Shown here: positions 14,117-23,029 of the stretch, in pieces
Numbering within the stretch: position 1 is the stretch's first letter
Layout of the letters: the number at the start of each line of letters is the position of its first letter
Source: Lachnospiraceae bacterium
GTDB taxonomy: Bacteria > Bacillota > Clostridia > Lachnospirales > Lachnospiraceae
Reading direction: 5' to 3'
DNA length: 37,240 bases
NCBI GenBank assembly: GCA_017962105.1
Contig: JAGCVY010000025.1
Coordinates: forward strand, 1 to 37,240
The notes under the pieces: generated by a model
Told to the model about the DNA's origin: nothing
Seen by the model: the letters and a program-made list of their open reading frames with translations, nothing else
The model's database searches: none
Translations under genes and position numbers: made by a program

Positions 14117-15118
14117 ATGTTTGGATTACATACAGAACTCGGAATTGATCTCGGCACCGCCAACGTGCTCATCTACATCAAGGGCAAGGGCGTCGTTTTG
14201 GAGGAGCCCTCCGTTGTTGCCTACAGCCGGGATACATCGCGAATCAAAGCCATCGGCGAGGAGGCTCGCCAGATGCTCGGCCGCACGCCGGGCAATATTG
14301 TCGCTGTGCGTCCGTTAAAGCAGGGCGTCATCTCGGACTACTCCGTCACGGAGCGTATGATCAAATATTTCATCCAGAAGTCCATCGGCCGGAGAAGATT
14401 CCGCAAGCCCAACGTCTGCGTCTGCGTACCCAGCAGTGCGACGGAGGTTGAGAAGCGTGCGGTTGAGGACGCCACCTACGAGGCGGGCGCCCGTACGGTC
14501 CGCGTGATCGAGGAGCCGATCGCGGCTGCCATCGGCGCGGGCATCGACATCAGCAAGCCCTGCGGCAACATGGTTGTCGACATCGGCGGCGGCACCACGG
14601 ACATCGCTGTCACCTCCTTAGGCGGCGCGGTGGTCAGCACTTCGGTGAAGGTGGCCGGGGACGATTTCGATGAAGCGATTGTGAAATACATGCGCAAGAA
14701 GCACAACCTTATGATCGGTGAGCGGACCGCCGAGGAGATCAAGATCAAGATCGGCGCCTGCTACGCCCGACCGGAGACTCTCTCCATGGAAGTCCGCGGC
14801 CGTAACCTGGTAACGGGTCTGCCGAAGACGATCTCGCTGACCTCCGAGGAGACCGAGGAGGCGCTTCACGAGCCTACGGCGCAGATCATCAACGCGATCC
14901 ACGAGGCTTTGGAACTGACGCCCCCCGAGCTTGCGGCGGACATCGCCAACCGCGGTATCGTTCTTACCGGCGGCGGTGCGCTTTTGTACGGCCTTGAGGA
15001 CCTGATCGAGGAGCGGACGGGCATCCATACGATGACGGCGGAAAATCCTATGCGCTGCGTGGCCATGGGAACCGGCAAGTACATCGAGATGGGCAACCGC
15101 GTGGTACCGAAGAGGTGA
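14117..15118 (+). CDS. mreB: rod shape-determining actin MreB/Mbl
   Basis: The 333-residue protein is a bacterial actin that organises wall synthesis beneath the membrane. The actin phosphate 1 motif GIDLGTANVLIY is near residues 9-20, phosphate 2 VVDIGGGTTDIAV around 157-169, and the adenosine motif GIVLTGGGALLYGL near 278-291. GGAAGGAA at 14101-14108 precedes ATG 14117, and the start is fixed by the promoter. mreC and mreD do not follow, so it is a solo MreB/Mbl copy; whether it is MreB proper or Mbl cannot be settled here. One of the ATTTTCCG words starts two bases after its stop. Confidence 0.93.
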   Translation: MFGLHTELGIDLGTANVLIYIKGKGVVLEEPSVVAYSRDTSRIKAIGEEARQMLGRTPGNIVAVRPLKQGVISDYSVTERMIKYFIQKSIGRRRFRKPNVCVCVPSSATEVEKRAVEDATYEAGARTVRVIEEPIAAAIGAGIDISKPCGNMVVDIGGGTTDIAVTSLGGAVVSTSVKVAGDDFDEAIVKYMRKKHNLMIGERTAEEIKIKIGACYARPETLSMEVRGRNLVTGLPKTISLTSEETEEALHEPTAQIINAIHEALELTPPELAADIANRGIVLTGGGALLYGLEDLIEERTGIHTMTAENPMRCVAMGTGKYIEMGNRVVPKR

Positions 15119-15199
15119 CATTTTCCGAAGAAGGATGTGACGTCCCCGCCGGAAGAGGCGTGAGGACGGGTTGGTTCATACAATCAGAGAGGACAGCAG

Positions 15200-17449
15200 A
15201 TGGAAGAACGGGAAGGCTACGTGGAACACATTCGGTTCCACAGTCCGGATTCCGGATTTACCGTACTGTCGATTTCCGGAGGGAAACCGGGGGAAGAGCT
15301 CATTTGCGTGGGCAGCTTCCCTTTTCTTGAAGAAGGGGAATATATCCGGGTACGGGGAGAAATGATACAGCACTCCATGTACGGCGAGCAGCTGCAGGTG
15401 GAGAGCTACGAGATTACACAGCCCACCGACGCCGATTCGATGCTTCGGTATCTCGGTTCGGGGGCGATCAAGGGCATCGGAATTCCGACAGCCATGAAGA
15501 TCGTCACGAAGTTCGGGGACGACACCTTCCGGATCATCGAGCGGGAGCCGGAGCGCCTCGCGGAGATCCGCGGTGTGAGCCTCCGGATCGCCCAGTCGGT
15601 CCACGAGCAGTTCCTGGAGAAGCAGAACGTGCGCCGCGTGGTCATGTATCTTCTGCAGATCGGCATCAGCCTGACACAGGGTCTGAAAATATACAAAAAA
15701 TACGGCGCGGACACGGAGCAGATCGTGTCCACCAACCCGTACCGCCTCGCCGAGGACATTCAGGGGATCGGCTTCCGCATCGCGGACGAGATCGCGCGCC
15801 GGATCGGCGGTCTGGAGTACTCCGACCAGCGCTACCGCGCCTGCCTTCTCCACGTGATGCGTCTCGGGACCCAGGCGGGCCACGCTTACCTTCCGAAGGA
15901 ATCCCTGAAAACCCACACGCTTGAGTACATCCCGGAGATGGATGACGATGCCTTCGACCGCACGATGGTGGCGCTCATCGTAGAGAAGAAGCTCCGCACG
16001 GTCACGGTTTTCGACGATGACGGCAATCCGCAGGAGCATATTTACCTCTCGGTGTACTACCACACGGAGCAGGCCATCGCGCGGATGCTGATGGATATCG
16101 ACGAAGGCGGCAGAAAGCGGATCAACGGGATCGAGCGGGTTCTGGAAACCGTGGAGGACCGCGAGGATCTGGAGCTCGACGACATACAGCGTCAGGCGGT
16201 TTTGGAGGCGACGGAGCACGGCGTGTTCGTGCTGACCGGCGGTCCCGGAACCGGCAAGACCACTACCATAAACACCATCATCCGGGTGTGCGAGCAGCTC
16301 GGTCTCGGGGTGGTGCTGGCAGCGCCCACGGGGCGCGCCGCGAAGCGCATGACGGAGACCACCGGCCGCGAGGCTGTGACGATCCACCGCCTTTTGGAGG
16401 TCACCAGACCGGAGGACGTCACCGACTCGGGCATCCCCAAGTTCCGGCGAAACGAGGACTATCCGCTGGAGACGGACGTGGTGATCATCGACGAGGTCTC
16501 CATGGTGGATATGCATCTGATGTGCTCTCTCCTAAAGGCCATCGTGCCGGGGTTGACCTCGCTGATCCTAGTCGGCGATGCGAACCAGCTTCCCAGCGTG
16601 GGGCCCGGGAACGTGCTCCGGGACATCATGGAGAGCGGGGCATTTTCCGTGATAATGCTGACGAAGATCTTCCGGCAGGCGGAGGCCAGCGACATCGTGC
16701 TGAACGCCCACCGCATCAACCGCGGCGAGTACCCTGACATCAGCAGCAAGAGCAAGGATTTCTTCTTCCTGCAGCGCCAGAATGCGCGGATCATCCGGGA
16801 TCTTTTGGTGCAGCTTGTGAAGGATAAGCTTCCGCCGTATCTCGGGGTTTCCCCTGTGGAAATTCAGGTGCTCACCCCCATGCGAAAGGGCGAGCTCGGG
16901 GTCGAGGGACTCAACAGTCTCCTACAGGAGGCGCTCAATCCTTCCGCACCGGACAAACCGCAGTACGAGGCCCACGGCGTCATCTTCCGCGTCGGCGACA
17001 AGGTGATGCAGACCCGCAACAATTACCAGCTTGAGTGGGAAGTCCGCAGCGAGCACAACACCCTGATCGACAGCGGCGAGGGAATCTTCAACGGCGATAT
17101 CGGCGTCATTCGGGACATCAACGAATTTTCCAAACAGATGGAGATTGTCTTCGACGACACCCGGATCGTCTACTACGACTTCGAGCTTCTCGAGGACCTC
17201 GAACACGCTTATGCCGTGACGATCCACAAGGCCCAGGGCAGCGAGTACCCGGCGGTGATCATCCCCCTGCTGCGGGGACCGAGGATGTTAATGAACCGCA
17301 ACCTCCTTTACACCGGCGTGACCCGCGCCGTCCGGTGCGTCACCATCATCGGCGACGAGGCGGCCATGCGGAGCATGGTGGACAACGTGGAGGAGCAGAA
17401 GCGCTACACGGGGCTGTGCCGGAGCATCCGGGAACACATGGTTCTGTAG
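15200..17449 (+). CDS. recD2: ATP-dependent DNA helicase RecD2
   Basis: The 749-residue protein is the stand-alone SF1B 5'-3' helicase RecD2 (YrrC). The N-terminal domain (about 1-190) holds helix-hairpin-helix like sequence (GAIKGIGIPTAMKIV). Walker A GGPGTGKTT is near 348-356, APTGRAAKRM near 374, Walker B VVIIDEVSMVD near 427-437, GDANQLPSVGPG near 459, and the C-terminal motifs HKAQGSEYP near 676 and YTGVTRA. RecD2 works in DNA repair and mismatch-associated processes; no recB/recC is nearby. AGAGGAC precedes ATG 15200. The ATTTTCCG word occurs inside it (16642) and just after the stop (17454). Confidence 0.95.
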   Translation: MEEREGYVEHIRFHSPDSGFTVLSISGGKPGEELICVGSFPFLEEGEYIRVRGEMIQHSMYGEQLQVESYEITQPTDADSMLRYLGSGAIKGIGIPTAMKIVTKFGDDTFRIIEREPERLAEIRGVSLRIAQSVHEQFLEKQNVRRVVMYLLQIGISLTQGLKIYKKYGADTEQIVSTNPYRLAEDIQGIGFRIADEIARRIGGLEYSDQRYRACLLHVMRLGTQAGHAYLPKESLKTHTLEYIPEMDDDAFDRTMVALIVEKKLRTVTVFDDDGNPQEHIYLSVYYHTEQAIARMLMDIDEGGRKRINGIERVLETVEDREDLELDDIQRQAVLEATEHGVFVLTGGPGTGKTTTINTIIRVCEQLGLGVVLAAPTGRAAKRMTETTGREAVTIHRLLEVTRPEDVTDSGIPKFRRNEDYPLETDVVIIDEVSMVDMHLMCSLLKAIVPGLTSLILVGDANQLPSVGPGNVLRDIMESGAFSVIMLTKIFRQAEASDIVLNAHRINRGEYPDISSKSKDFFFLQRQNARIIRDLLVQLVKDKLPPYLGVSPVEIQVLTPMRKGELGVEGLNSLLQEALNPSAPDKPQYEAHGVIFRVGDKVMQTRNNYQLEWEVRSEHNTLIDSGEGIFNGDIGVIRDINEFSKQMEIVFDDTRIVYYDFELLEDLEHAYAVTIHKAQGSEYPAVIIPLLRGPRMLMNRNLLYTGVTRAVRCVTIIGDEAAMRSMVDNVEEQKRYTGLCRSIREHMVL

Positions 17450-17533
17450 GCGCATTTTCCGAATGATCAAGAGAGAACAATGAAGAAAACAAGCAGAAAC
17501 ACGCGGCGAATGACAGCGCGGACTATAAAGAGA

Positions 17534-17566
17534 ATGCCCGGGAGCAGAGAGCTCATCGCCGGGCAT
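17534..17566 (+). promoter_or_regulatory. leader hairpin before nucleotidyltransferase gene
   Basis: ATGCCCGG (17534-17541) and CCGGGCAT (17559-17566) form an 8-bp stem, with an inner GAGC/GCTC stem, ending right at the GGAAAGGA ribosome site of the 17579 gene. It could gate translation, which is an inference. Confidence 0.45.
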
Positions 17567-17578
17567 GGAAAGGACACT

Positions 17579-18493
17579 ATGGAAACTACATTGGTTATTA
17601 TGGCGGCCGGCATGGGAAGCCGGTTCGGCAGCGGCATCAAGCAGCTTGCGGAGGTCGGTCCCGGCGGCGAGATCATCATGGACTACTCGATCTATGCGGC
17701 GAAGGAGGCTGGCTTTGACAACGTCGTCTTCATCATCCGCCGGGACATCGAGGAGGCGTTCCGCCTCGCCATCGGCGACCGCATCGAAAAATACATCCCG
17801 GTGAAATACGTTTACCAGGAGCTGGAGAATCTTCCGGAGGGCTACTCCGTGCCCGAGGGCCGCGGCAAGCCTTGGGGCACCGGTCACGCGATCCTGTCGT
17901 GCCTCGGAAAGATCGACAATCCGTTCCTTGTCATCAACGCGGATGACTACTACGGCAAGGAGGCGTTCCGCGCTTTGCATGAGTATCTCGTGAACCTGCC
18001 GGAGGACAGCAGGGGGCAGTACTGCATGGCGGGCTTCGTGCTCGGCAACACCTTAAGCGACAACGGCAAGGTTACCCGCGGCGCCTGCGTGGTGGAGGAC
18101 GGCCTTCTCACGGGTGTCGAGGAGATGTTCGACCTGCGCCGCGAGGGCGATGTCGTCGTGGGCCGCAAGGAGGACGGAACCCCGGTGGAGATCTCGCCGG
18201 AGTCCACGGTTTCCATGAATTTCTGGGGCTTTACGCCTGATTTCCTTCCGGAGCTTGAGGGGTATTTCAAGGACTTCCTCGACAAGGAAGCTTCCGTCAA
18301 CCCGCTGAAGTCGGAGTTCCTGCTTCCGTCCATCGTCGGCTCTATGATCGAGGAGGGCCGTGCGAAGGTTGCGGTTCTGCCGACGAACGACCGGTGGTTC
18401 GGCGTTACCTACGCCGAGGACAAGCCGGTGTTCATGAAGTGTATCCGCGAGCTGATCGCGGCGGGCGTGTATCCGGAGTCTACGTTCCGCTGA
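17579..18493 (+). CDS. sugar-phosphate nucleotidyltransferase
   Basis: The 304-residue protein is a nucleotidyltransferase of the NTP_transferase (GalU-like) fold: TLVIMAAGMGSRFGSGIKQL at 4-23 is the nucleotide-binding loop with the Gly-rich turn and Lys, GKPWGTGHAIL and PFLVINADDYYG (near 102-125) are the sugar- and metal-site phrases. It should couple an NTP to a sugar phosphate, giving NDP-sugar and pyrophosphate; the sugar is not clear. GGAAAGGA at 17567-17574 supports ATG 17579; the frame runs upstream to 17480 as a Lys/Arg-rich tail, which I regard as non-homologous leader. It lies 129 bases after recD2. Confidence 0.8.
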   Translation: METTLVIMAAGMGSRFGSGIKQLAEVGPGGEIIMDYSIYAAKEAGFDNVVFIIRRDIEEAFRLAIGDRIEKYIPVKYVYQELENLPEGYSVPEGRGKPWGTGHAILSCLGKIDNPFLVINADDYYGKEAFRALHEYLVNLPEDSRGQYCMAGFVLGNTLSDNGKVTRGACVVEDGLLTGVEEMFDLRREGDVVVGRKEDGTPVEISPESTVSMNFWGFTPDFLPELEGYFKDFLDKEASVNPLKSEFLLPSIVGSMIEEGRAKVAVLPTNDRWFGVTYAEDKPVFMKCIRELIAAGVYPESTFR

Positions 18494-18533
18494 TTGCGGG
18501 TTTGTATTGCTTTTGCGTAGTATTGGGGGAGAT

Positions 18534-19268
18534 ATGGACAATCGAATCATTGACTTTTTGTACCCGCCGAGGTGTCCTGTCTGCGACGGGTTACGACCCA
18601 TCGGCGCGCCGCGGTGTCACCCGGAGTGCCGGCGGAAGCTGACGCCGGTCGGCAGCTGTACCTGCATGCTCTGCGGAAAGCCCGTGCCGGATGAGACCGC
18701 CGAGTACTGCTACGACTGCGCATCCCGCGGGGAGAGCTCCTTTGAGCGCGGCGTCTCCGTGTACCTTTACGAGGGCGACATCCGGGATTCCATGGTGCGC
18801 TTTAAGTTCCATCGCAGAGAGGAGTACGCCGGCTGGTACGCTGAGGAGCTGCTCGCCTCCCAGGGCGGGAAGCTGACGGAGTTCGCGGCGGAAGCCGTGA
18901 TCCCCGTGCCGATCCATCGTCGGAAAATGCGTCACCGCGGCTATAACCAGGCCGAACGGATCGCGCGGGAGCTTGCGGATAATCTGGACCTGCCCATGTA
19001 TGAGGACTTCTTAATGCGCAACCGCTACACGGTGCCGCAGAAGGAACTCAGCAACCACGAGCGCATCCGCAATCTGATGCGGGCTTTGGAGCCCGGCTGG
19101 CAGGCGGAGGTGCTGGCCCGGAAGGGCAGCGTACCGAAACGGGTGATCCTTGTGGATGATATCTACACCACCGGCAGCACGCTGGAGGCCTGCTCGGCCG
19201 TTCTTCACAGGACCGGCGTGGAGCATGTGATGGCAGCCACCGTCTGTATTGGCGGCGGGTATAGTTGA
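18534..19268 (+). CDS. comF: ComF family phosphoribosyltransferase
   Basis: The 244-residue protein has an N-terminal zinc-ribbon part with CPVC (14-17), CHPEC, CMLCG and YCYDC, then a phosphoribosyltransferase domain with the PRPP loop VILVDDIYTTGST near 203-215. ComF is required for DNA uptake in competent Firmicutes and is usually the last of comFA-comFC; here no comFA precedes it. GGGGGAGAT lies directly before ATG 18534, chosen over the upstream TTG start. It is 40 bases after the nucleotidyltransferase gene and has a strong terminator. Confidence 0.9.
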   Translation: MDNRIIDFLYPPRCPVCDGLRPIGAPRCHPECRRKLTPVGSCTCMLCGKPVPDETAEYCYDCASRGESSFERGVSVYLYEGDIRDSMVRFKFHRREEYAGWYAEELLASQGGKLTEFAAEAVIPVPIHRRKMRHRGYNQAERIARELADNLDLPMYEDFLMRNRYTVPQKELSNHERIRNLMRALEPGWQAEVLARKGSVPKRVILVDDIYTTGSTLEACSAVLHRTGVEHVMAATVCIGGGYS

Positions 19269-19281
19269 GTGTGTTCAAGTG

Positions 19282-19309
19282 GGGCTTCGCAGTTTGCGAG
19301 GCCCTTTTT
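19282..19309 (+). terminator. terminator of comF
   Basis: GGGCTTCGC (19282-19290) and GCGAGGCCC (19296-19304) pair over nine positions with one G-U pair, loop AGTTT, followed by TTTTT. Confidence 0.9.
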
Positions 19310-19410
19310 GTTTGCTTCCGGCGAAAGGGAAAGCGCAGCCGGCGTCAGAAATCCTTTTTCGCGGCTATGAGGTCGGTGGCCGATATTTTGAAAACCATTT
19401 TTGCCCGAAA

Positions 19411-19525
19411 AGCGGACTTTTATGAACTGTTTGATATAAAGTCTGCACGTGACTCATCAGATTGTGGCATAACAATCATAAATAGCAGACTTTTTGGGAA
19501 ACCGGGATGAAAAGTCTGCTTTTTT
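19411..19525 (+). terminator. two AAAGTCTGC hairpins, second with T6
   Basis: GCAGACTTTT (19485-19494) and AAAAGTCTGC (19510-19519) form a 10-bp stem followed by TTTTTT (19520-19525), a clear rho-independent terminator. A related imperfect hairpin (GCGGACTTT near 19411 with AAAGTCTGC at 19438-19446) lies just upstream. No gene ends before them except comF, whose own terminator is at 19282-19309, so they may end a small RNA or residual transcript. Confidence 0.7.
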
Positions 19526-19583
19526 CGAGTTTGCCGAAGTTGCAAACAACAGAAGAAGCCTAACAAACGACAAGTTGGGATTT

Positions 19584-19666
19584 GAAAGCAACAAAACGAT
19601 CATTGCAAGCCAACAAAACGGCCATAGCAAGCAACAATTCGGCCATTGCAAGCCAATAAAACGGGC
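19584..19666. repeat. four degenerate 21-22 bp tandem repeats
   Basis: Four adjoining units follow the consensus CAAGCCAACAAAACGGCCATTG: 19584-19605, 19606-19627, 19628-19648 and 19649-19666 (last one shortened). Units differ at several bases. They lie in the gene-free stretch between comF and the cvfB terminator. Period is about two DNA turns, compatible with a protein-binding array; no spacer diversity exists. Confidence 0.8.
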
Positions 19667-19687
19667 CTCCGCAAGCTGCGGAAGCCC
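19663..19687 (-). terminator. terminator of cvfB
   Basis: On the minus strand GGGCTTCCGC and GCGGAGGCCC pair over ten positions with one G-U pair that would be a mismatch on the plus strand, then GTTTTATT follows. It lies about 90 bases after the cvfB stop. Confidence 0.85.
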
Positions 19688-19777
19688 GGATTTATCAGAG
19701 AATGGAAACGAATCAGTAATCCGCCGGCCAAAGAGGTTGCAATCCGATCAACGGTCCGCCGGCCAGAGGTTTATCTA

Positions 19778-20662
19778 TCAGCGGTCCACCAGGCGGATGC
19801 CGTCCTCACCGATGGTGATGAGACGCTCGCGGTAGAGGTGGCCGATGGCGCGTTTGAAGGCATTCTTGCCGAGGCTGAAGCGCGCCTTGATGGCTTCGGC
19901 GCTGCTCTTGTCATGGTAGGGGAGGAAACCGCCGGCGGAGCGGAGTGCCGAGAGGATCAGGGCGGAATCCCCGTCCATCTGGGCGTAGGCTTTCTCACGA
20001 AGGGAGAGCGTCAGCTTGCCGTCCGGGAGAACGCCGGCGACGCGGGCCTCAATCTGCTGCATCGGAGCAAGCGGGTAGAAGAGATCCTTCTTGGGCACAA
20101 GGCCGGAGTAGCAGTCCTCCACGGCCACGAAAGCCCCGAAGTTGTCGCTGACTTCATAGACGCGGCCGGTGATCCGGTCGTCTTTTTTATGCGTGGAATC
20201 GGTGCGCAGGTACGGGTAGAGCTTCATGGTCGCGCACAGGCGTCCGCTCTTGTCGGGGTATAACGCCACAAGCACCTCGTCGCCCTCGCCAACGGGACGC
20301 GTCTGCTCGCGGTAGGGAAGCAGCAGATCCTTCGGAAGTCCCCAGTCGAGAAATGCCCCGACGCGGTTGACCTGCTTCACCGTAAGAAGCGCCGTGAGCC
20401 CGAACTCCGCCTTCGGAAGAAGCTTCGTCGCAATGGGACGGTCGCTGGAATCCAGGTAGACGAAAACCGAAACTACATCCCCCACGGCTTCCCCGCTCAA
20501 CTGGTTGGTTGGCAGGAGAATCCGCTCCGCATCCACGGTCAGCTTCTCGCCGTCGTAAGCGGCCGGCAGCGGCGGGAGCTCCACGCCTGCATCCACAAGG
20601 TAAGCGCCGTGGTCATGCAGGGAGTCGACCCTCATTTGTTGTGTGCGACAGAGATAGATCAT
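19778..20662 (-). CDS. cvfB: CvfB-like S1 RNA-binding protein
   Basis: The 294-residue protein is the CvfB/YitL family: S1-like OB domains (GDVVSVFVYLDSSDRPIAT, then TVKQVNRVGAFLDWGLPKDLLLP, then GRVYEVSDNFGAFVAVEDCYSG) and a C-terminal winged helix (FLPYHDKSSAEAIKARF...AIGHLYRERLI). Family members bind RNA and influence virulence or haemolysin expression. The start is the ATG at 20662, preceded on the minus strand by GGAGGAA; the longer frame to 20944 lies in promoter DNA of the divergent protease gene. Length is near the usual 280-300. Confidence 0.9.
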   Translation of the reverse strand: MIYLCRTQQMRVDSLHDHGAYLVDAGVELPPLPAAYDGEKLTVDAERILLPTNQLSGEAVGDVVSVFVYLDSSDRPIATKLLPKAEFGLTALLTVKQVNRVGAFLDWGLPKDLLLPYREQTRPVGEGDEVLVALYPDKSGRLCATMKLYPYLRTDSTHKKDDRITGRVYEVSDNFGAFVAVEDCYSGLVPKKDLFYPLAPMQQIEARVAGVLPDGKLTLSLREKAYAQMDGDSALILSALRSAGGFLPYHDKSSAEAIKARFSLGKNAFKRAIGHLYRERLITIGEDGIRLVDR

Positions 20663-20758
20663 GACAGTTCCTCCGTATATGAACAGGCAGAAACGAAATC
20701 GTGCGAAGAAAAAGCCCGCGTTTCTGCAGTAATGCATGGGAAATTTGCAGCCTACTAC

Positions 20759-20787
20759 AGTATAGCATGTGCCGTGGAAAAGCGAAA
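20759..20787 (-). promoter_or_regulatory. extended -10 promoter of cvfB
   Basis: On the minus strand TGCTATACT gives an extended -10 (TATACT, 20764-20759); a weak TTTCGC stands 17 bases upstream (20787-20782). It lies about 100 bases before the cvfB start. Confidence 0.5.
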
Positions 20788-20804
20788 GAAGTTTCTTCGC
20801 ACTA

Positions 20805-20841
20805 TTGTCACAACACGGAAAATGTGGTACTATTTTCCGTG
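20805..20841 (+). promoter_or_regulatory. promoter and 10-bp palindrome before CPBP gene
   Basis: TTGTCA (20805-20810), 17-base spacer, TACTAT (20828-20833) make a good promoter. CACGGAAAAT (20814-20823) and ATTTTCCGTG (20832-20841) are perfect inverted copies with an 8-base gap that overlap its spacer and -10, so a regulator binding there could block transcription. The arms are two of the ATTTTCCG words. Confidence 0.75.
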
Positions 20842-20903
20842 CGACATCCTTTGTGGAGGGGATCCGCAATTTTCGTGGTGCAGACAGTCGGAGAGGAACG
20901 AAG

Positions 20904-21863
20904 ATGACGGAATCGTGGAACAAGCAGGAAAACCAAACCATCAATATGCTGCTTCTTCTGACGCTCCTTTCGTATTTGGTCGGAAGCGTGGTGCTTTCCT
21001 TTGTGAAGGAGACGGGAGTTCAGCTGGTCCTGGTCCAGGTGTTCTGCCTTCTGCCGGGTCTTCTCTACGTTGCGTACAATAGCGAAGGGAAGAAATTCAC
21101 CGAGGTATACCGCGTTCATAAGACGCCGATTTCCGCCTGCCTTCTGGCGGCGTTGATGATGCTGTTCCTGATGCCGCTTCTGACGTTTGTGAATATTCTT
21201 TCGCAGCAGTTTACCGACTATGTGGCGTCCGAGGACCTCATGGGGCGCATTCAGGAGTATCCGTTCCTCGTATCCCTGCTGGTCGTGGGAATCCTGCCGG
21301 CGATCGGGGAGGAACTGCTCTACCGCGGACTTTTCTACGGACACTACCGCAAGCGCTCGGTGCTGATGGGCGCGCTGCTCACGGGAGCTCTGTTCGGTCT
21401 GATGCACGGCAACCTGAACCAGATGGCATATGCACTCCTTATGGGAGTTATCTTTGCGCTGGTGGATGAGGCGTCCGGATCCACCGTGACGTCGATGGTG
21501 ATGCACGCGTTTGTCAACTGCAGCTCCGTGGTCATCATATACGCCGTCAAATGGCTCGAGCCTGTGGCGTCGGAGCAGGGGGGCGGCATCGCGGATGCCC
21601 TCAACCAGGCGGCCAACGAGGAAGTGGCCCTCACCTGGCAGTCCGCCATTGGCTATCTCATCTTTGCGGCCATCGGGACGTATTTTGCGTATCGGATCTA
21701 CCAGACGATCGCAATCCGCTGCGGCACGGAGGAAAAACTGCACCGCGACATTGCAGAGCCCGGCAGGATGAAAGCGCTTCGGGATATGTTTACGCCAACC
21801 CTTGCGGTTGCCATCGCGGTGATGATCGCACTGCTCATCGCAGCGGAAGTCATGGTGCTGTGA
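20904..21863 (+). CDS. CPBP family intramembrane metalloprotease
   Basis: The 319-residue protein has about eight membrane helices and the CPBP (Abi) signature motifs: EELLYRGLFYGHYRKR (the EExxxR motif, near residues 135-150), FGLMHGNLNQ (FxxxH with metal His) and VMHAFVNC (HxxxN). These proteases cleave within the membrane and serve in prenyl-protein processing, stress or bacteriocin immunity; the substrate here is unknown. GGAGAGGAA precedes ATG 20904; the longer frame to 20769 contains the promoter. It is divergent from cvfB. Confidence 0.85.
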   Translation: MTESWNKQENQTINMLLLLTLLSYLVGSVVLSFVKETGVQLVLVQVFCLLPGLLYVAYNSEGKKFTEVYRVHKTPISACLLAALMMLFLMPLLTFVNILSQQFTDYVASEDLMGRIQEYPFLVSLLVVGILPAIGEELLYRGLFYGHYRKRSVLMGALLTGALFGLMHGNLNQMAYALLMGVIFALVDEASGSTVTSMVMHAFVNCSSVVIIYAVKWLEPVASEQGGGIADALNQAANEEVALTWQSAIGYLIFAAIGTYFAYRIYQTIAIRCGTEEKLHRDIAEPGRMKALRDMFTPTLAVAIAVMIALLIAAEVMVL

Positions 21864-22008
21864 CATGTAGGAATGCGGTTGTTGGGGAAATCTGTGTGAT
21901 TGGAAAGACAGAGAAGGCAGACAGGAAAAAACAGAAGTCAGGAATGGCCCGGGAAACGGGCAAAACGGGAGATATCAGCTTCCGAAAGATGTGATTGGAG
22001 GGAAAATG

Positions 22009-22932
22009 ATGTACGACCTTGTGATTATCGGCTCCGGCCCGGCCGGAATGGCTGCGGCGATCTACGCAGCGCGCGCGGAGCTTTCGTTTGTGGTTTTGGA
22101 GAAGGGTGTCAGCGGCGGTCAGGTGCTGAACACCTCCGACGTGGACAACTATCCGGGACTTCCCGGGATCAGCGGCTTCGACCTTGCGGAGAAGCTCGAG
22201 GAGCATGCAAAGCATTGCGGCGCCGAGATCCGCATGGCGGAAGTAACCGAGTTTGAGAAGATTCCGGGCGGATTCCGCATCTCAATCGATTCGGACGATC
22301 CCGTGGAGACGAAGACGATTTTGATCGCCACCGGTGCACAGCCCCGGAAACTCGGCTGCCCGGGCGAGAATGAATTTACCGGAATGGGCGTTTCCTACTG
22401 CGCAACCTGTGACGGCGCATTTTTCAAAAACCGTGAGGTTGTGGTGGTCGGCGGCGGCAACACCGCTGTGGAGGATGCCATCTATCTTGCCCGCGGCTGC
22501 AGCAAGGTGACGCTTGTACACCGCAGAGACGCGTTCCGCGCCTCCAAGACGCTGGTGACCGCACTCCTCAAGACTCCGAACATTGAGATTGCCTATGACT
22601 CCGTGGTCGACGAGATTCAGGGCGACGATATGATGACCGGCGTTCTGCTCCGCAACGTCCGCACCGGCGAGAAGACGGTTGTTCCGGCAAGCGGCGTTTT
22701 CGTTGCGGTTGGCACAAACCCTGTGAACCTCGGCTGGCAGAACAGCATCCCGTGCGATGCCTCGGGCTATTTCCTCGCGGGCGAGGACTGTGCGACGCAG
22801 GTTCCCGGCATCTATGCGGCGGGAGATGTCCGCACGAAGGACCTTCGCCAGATCGTGACGGCAGCGGCGGACGGCGCCAACGCGGTTTATCACATCGAGC
22901 AGTATCTGGCGGAGCTTGCGGCGGAAGAGTGA
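22009..22932 (+). CDS. trxB: thioredoxin reductase
   Basis: The 307-residue protein carries the FAD site GSGPAGMAAA (8-17), the redox pair CATC (Cys131 and Cys134) in SYCATCDGAFF, and the NADPH site GGGNTAVEDAI (near 149-159), plus the C-terminal FAD phrase GIYAAGDVR. It keeps thioredoxin reduced. GGAGGG at 21997-22002 fits ATG 22009 (an ATG at 22006 would be too near). A strong terminator follows. Confidence 0.95.
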   Translation: MYDLVIIGSGPAGMAAAIYAARAELSFVVLEKGVSGGQVLNTSDVDNYPGLPGISGFDLAEKLEEHAKHCGAEIRMAEVTEFEKIPGGFRISIDSDDPVETKTILIATGAQPRKLGCPGENEFTGMGVSYCATCDGAFFKNREVVVVGGGNTAVEDAIYLARGCSKVTLVHRRDAFRASKTLVTALLKTPNIEIAYDSVVDEIQGDDMMTGVLLRNVRTGEKTVVPASGVFVAVGTNPVNLGWQNSIPCDASGYFLAGEDCATQVPGIYAAGDVRTKDLRQIVTAAADGANAVYHIEQYLAELAAEE

Positions 22933-22950
22933 GACCGACCGATTTATAAG

Positions 22951-22970
22951 CATAATGGATCATAATGGAT
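22951..22970. repeat. two copies of CATAATGGAT
   Basis: CATAATGGAT occurs twice in direct tandem between the trxB stop and its terminator. No function is evident. Confidence 0.85.
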
Positions 22971-22975
22971 AACCG

Positions 22976-23001
22976 AGGGCGGAGATTTTTCTCCGCCCTT
23001 T
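22976..23001 (+). terminator. terminator of trxB
   Basis: GGGCGGAG (22977-22984) and CTCCGCCC (22991-22998) pair perfectly with an extra A-T, loop ATTTTT, then TTTGTC. Confidence 0.9.
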
Positions 23002-23029
23002 GTCATGCTTCAAAAAAATGTGATATAAT
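23000..23029 (+). promoter_or_regulatory. promoter of sigma factor gene
   Basis: TTGTCA (23000-23005), 18-base spacer, TATAAT (23024-23029) preceded by TGA (extended -10). An ATTTTCCG word (23030-23037) follows the -10 directly, the same placement as at the CPBP promoter. Confidence 0.8.

Noticed and set aside
15176..16516. 446-codon open frame on the minus strand across recD2
   Set aside because: Antisense shadow of recD2; low-complexity translation.
17480..17578. N-terminal extension of the nucleotidyltransferase
   Set aside because: Lys/Arg-rich and without nucleotidyltransferase features; the nucleotide-binding loop starts directly after ATG 17579.
19584..19666. CRISPR array
   Set aside because: The four units adjoin with no spacers, are degenerate and are too short in number; no cas genes are nearby.
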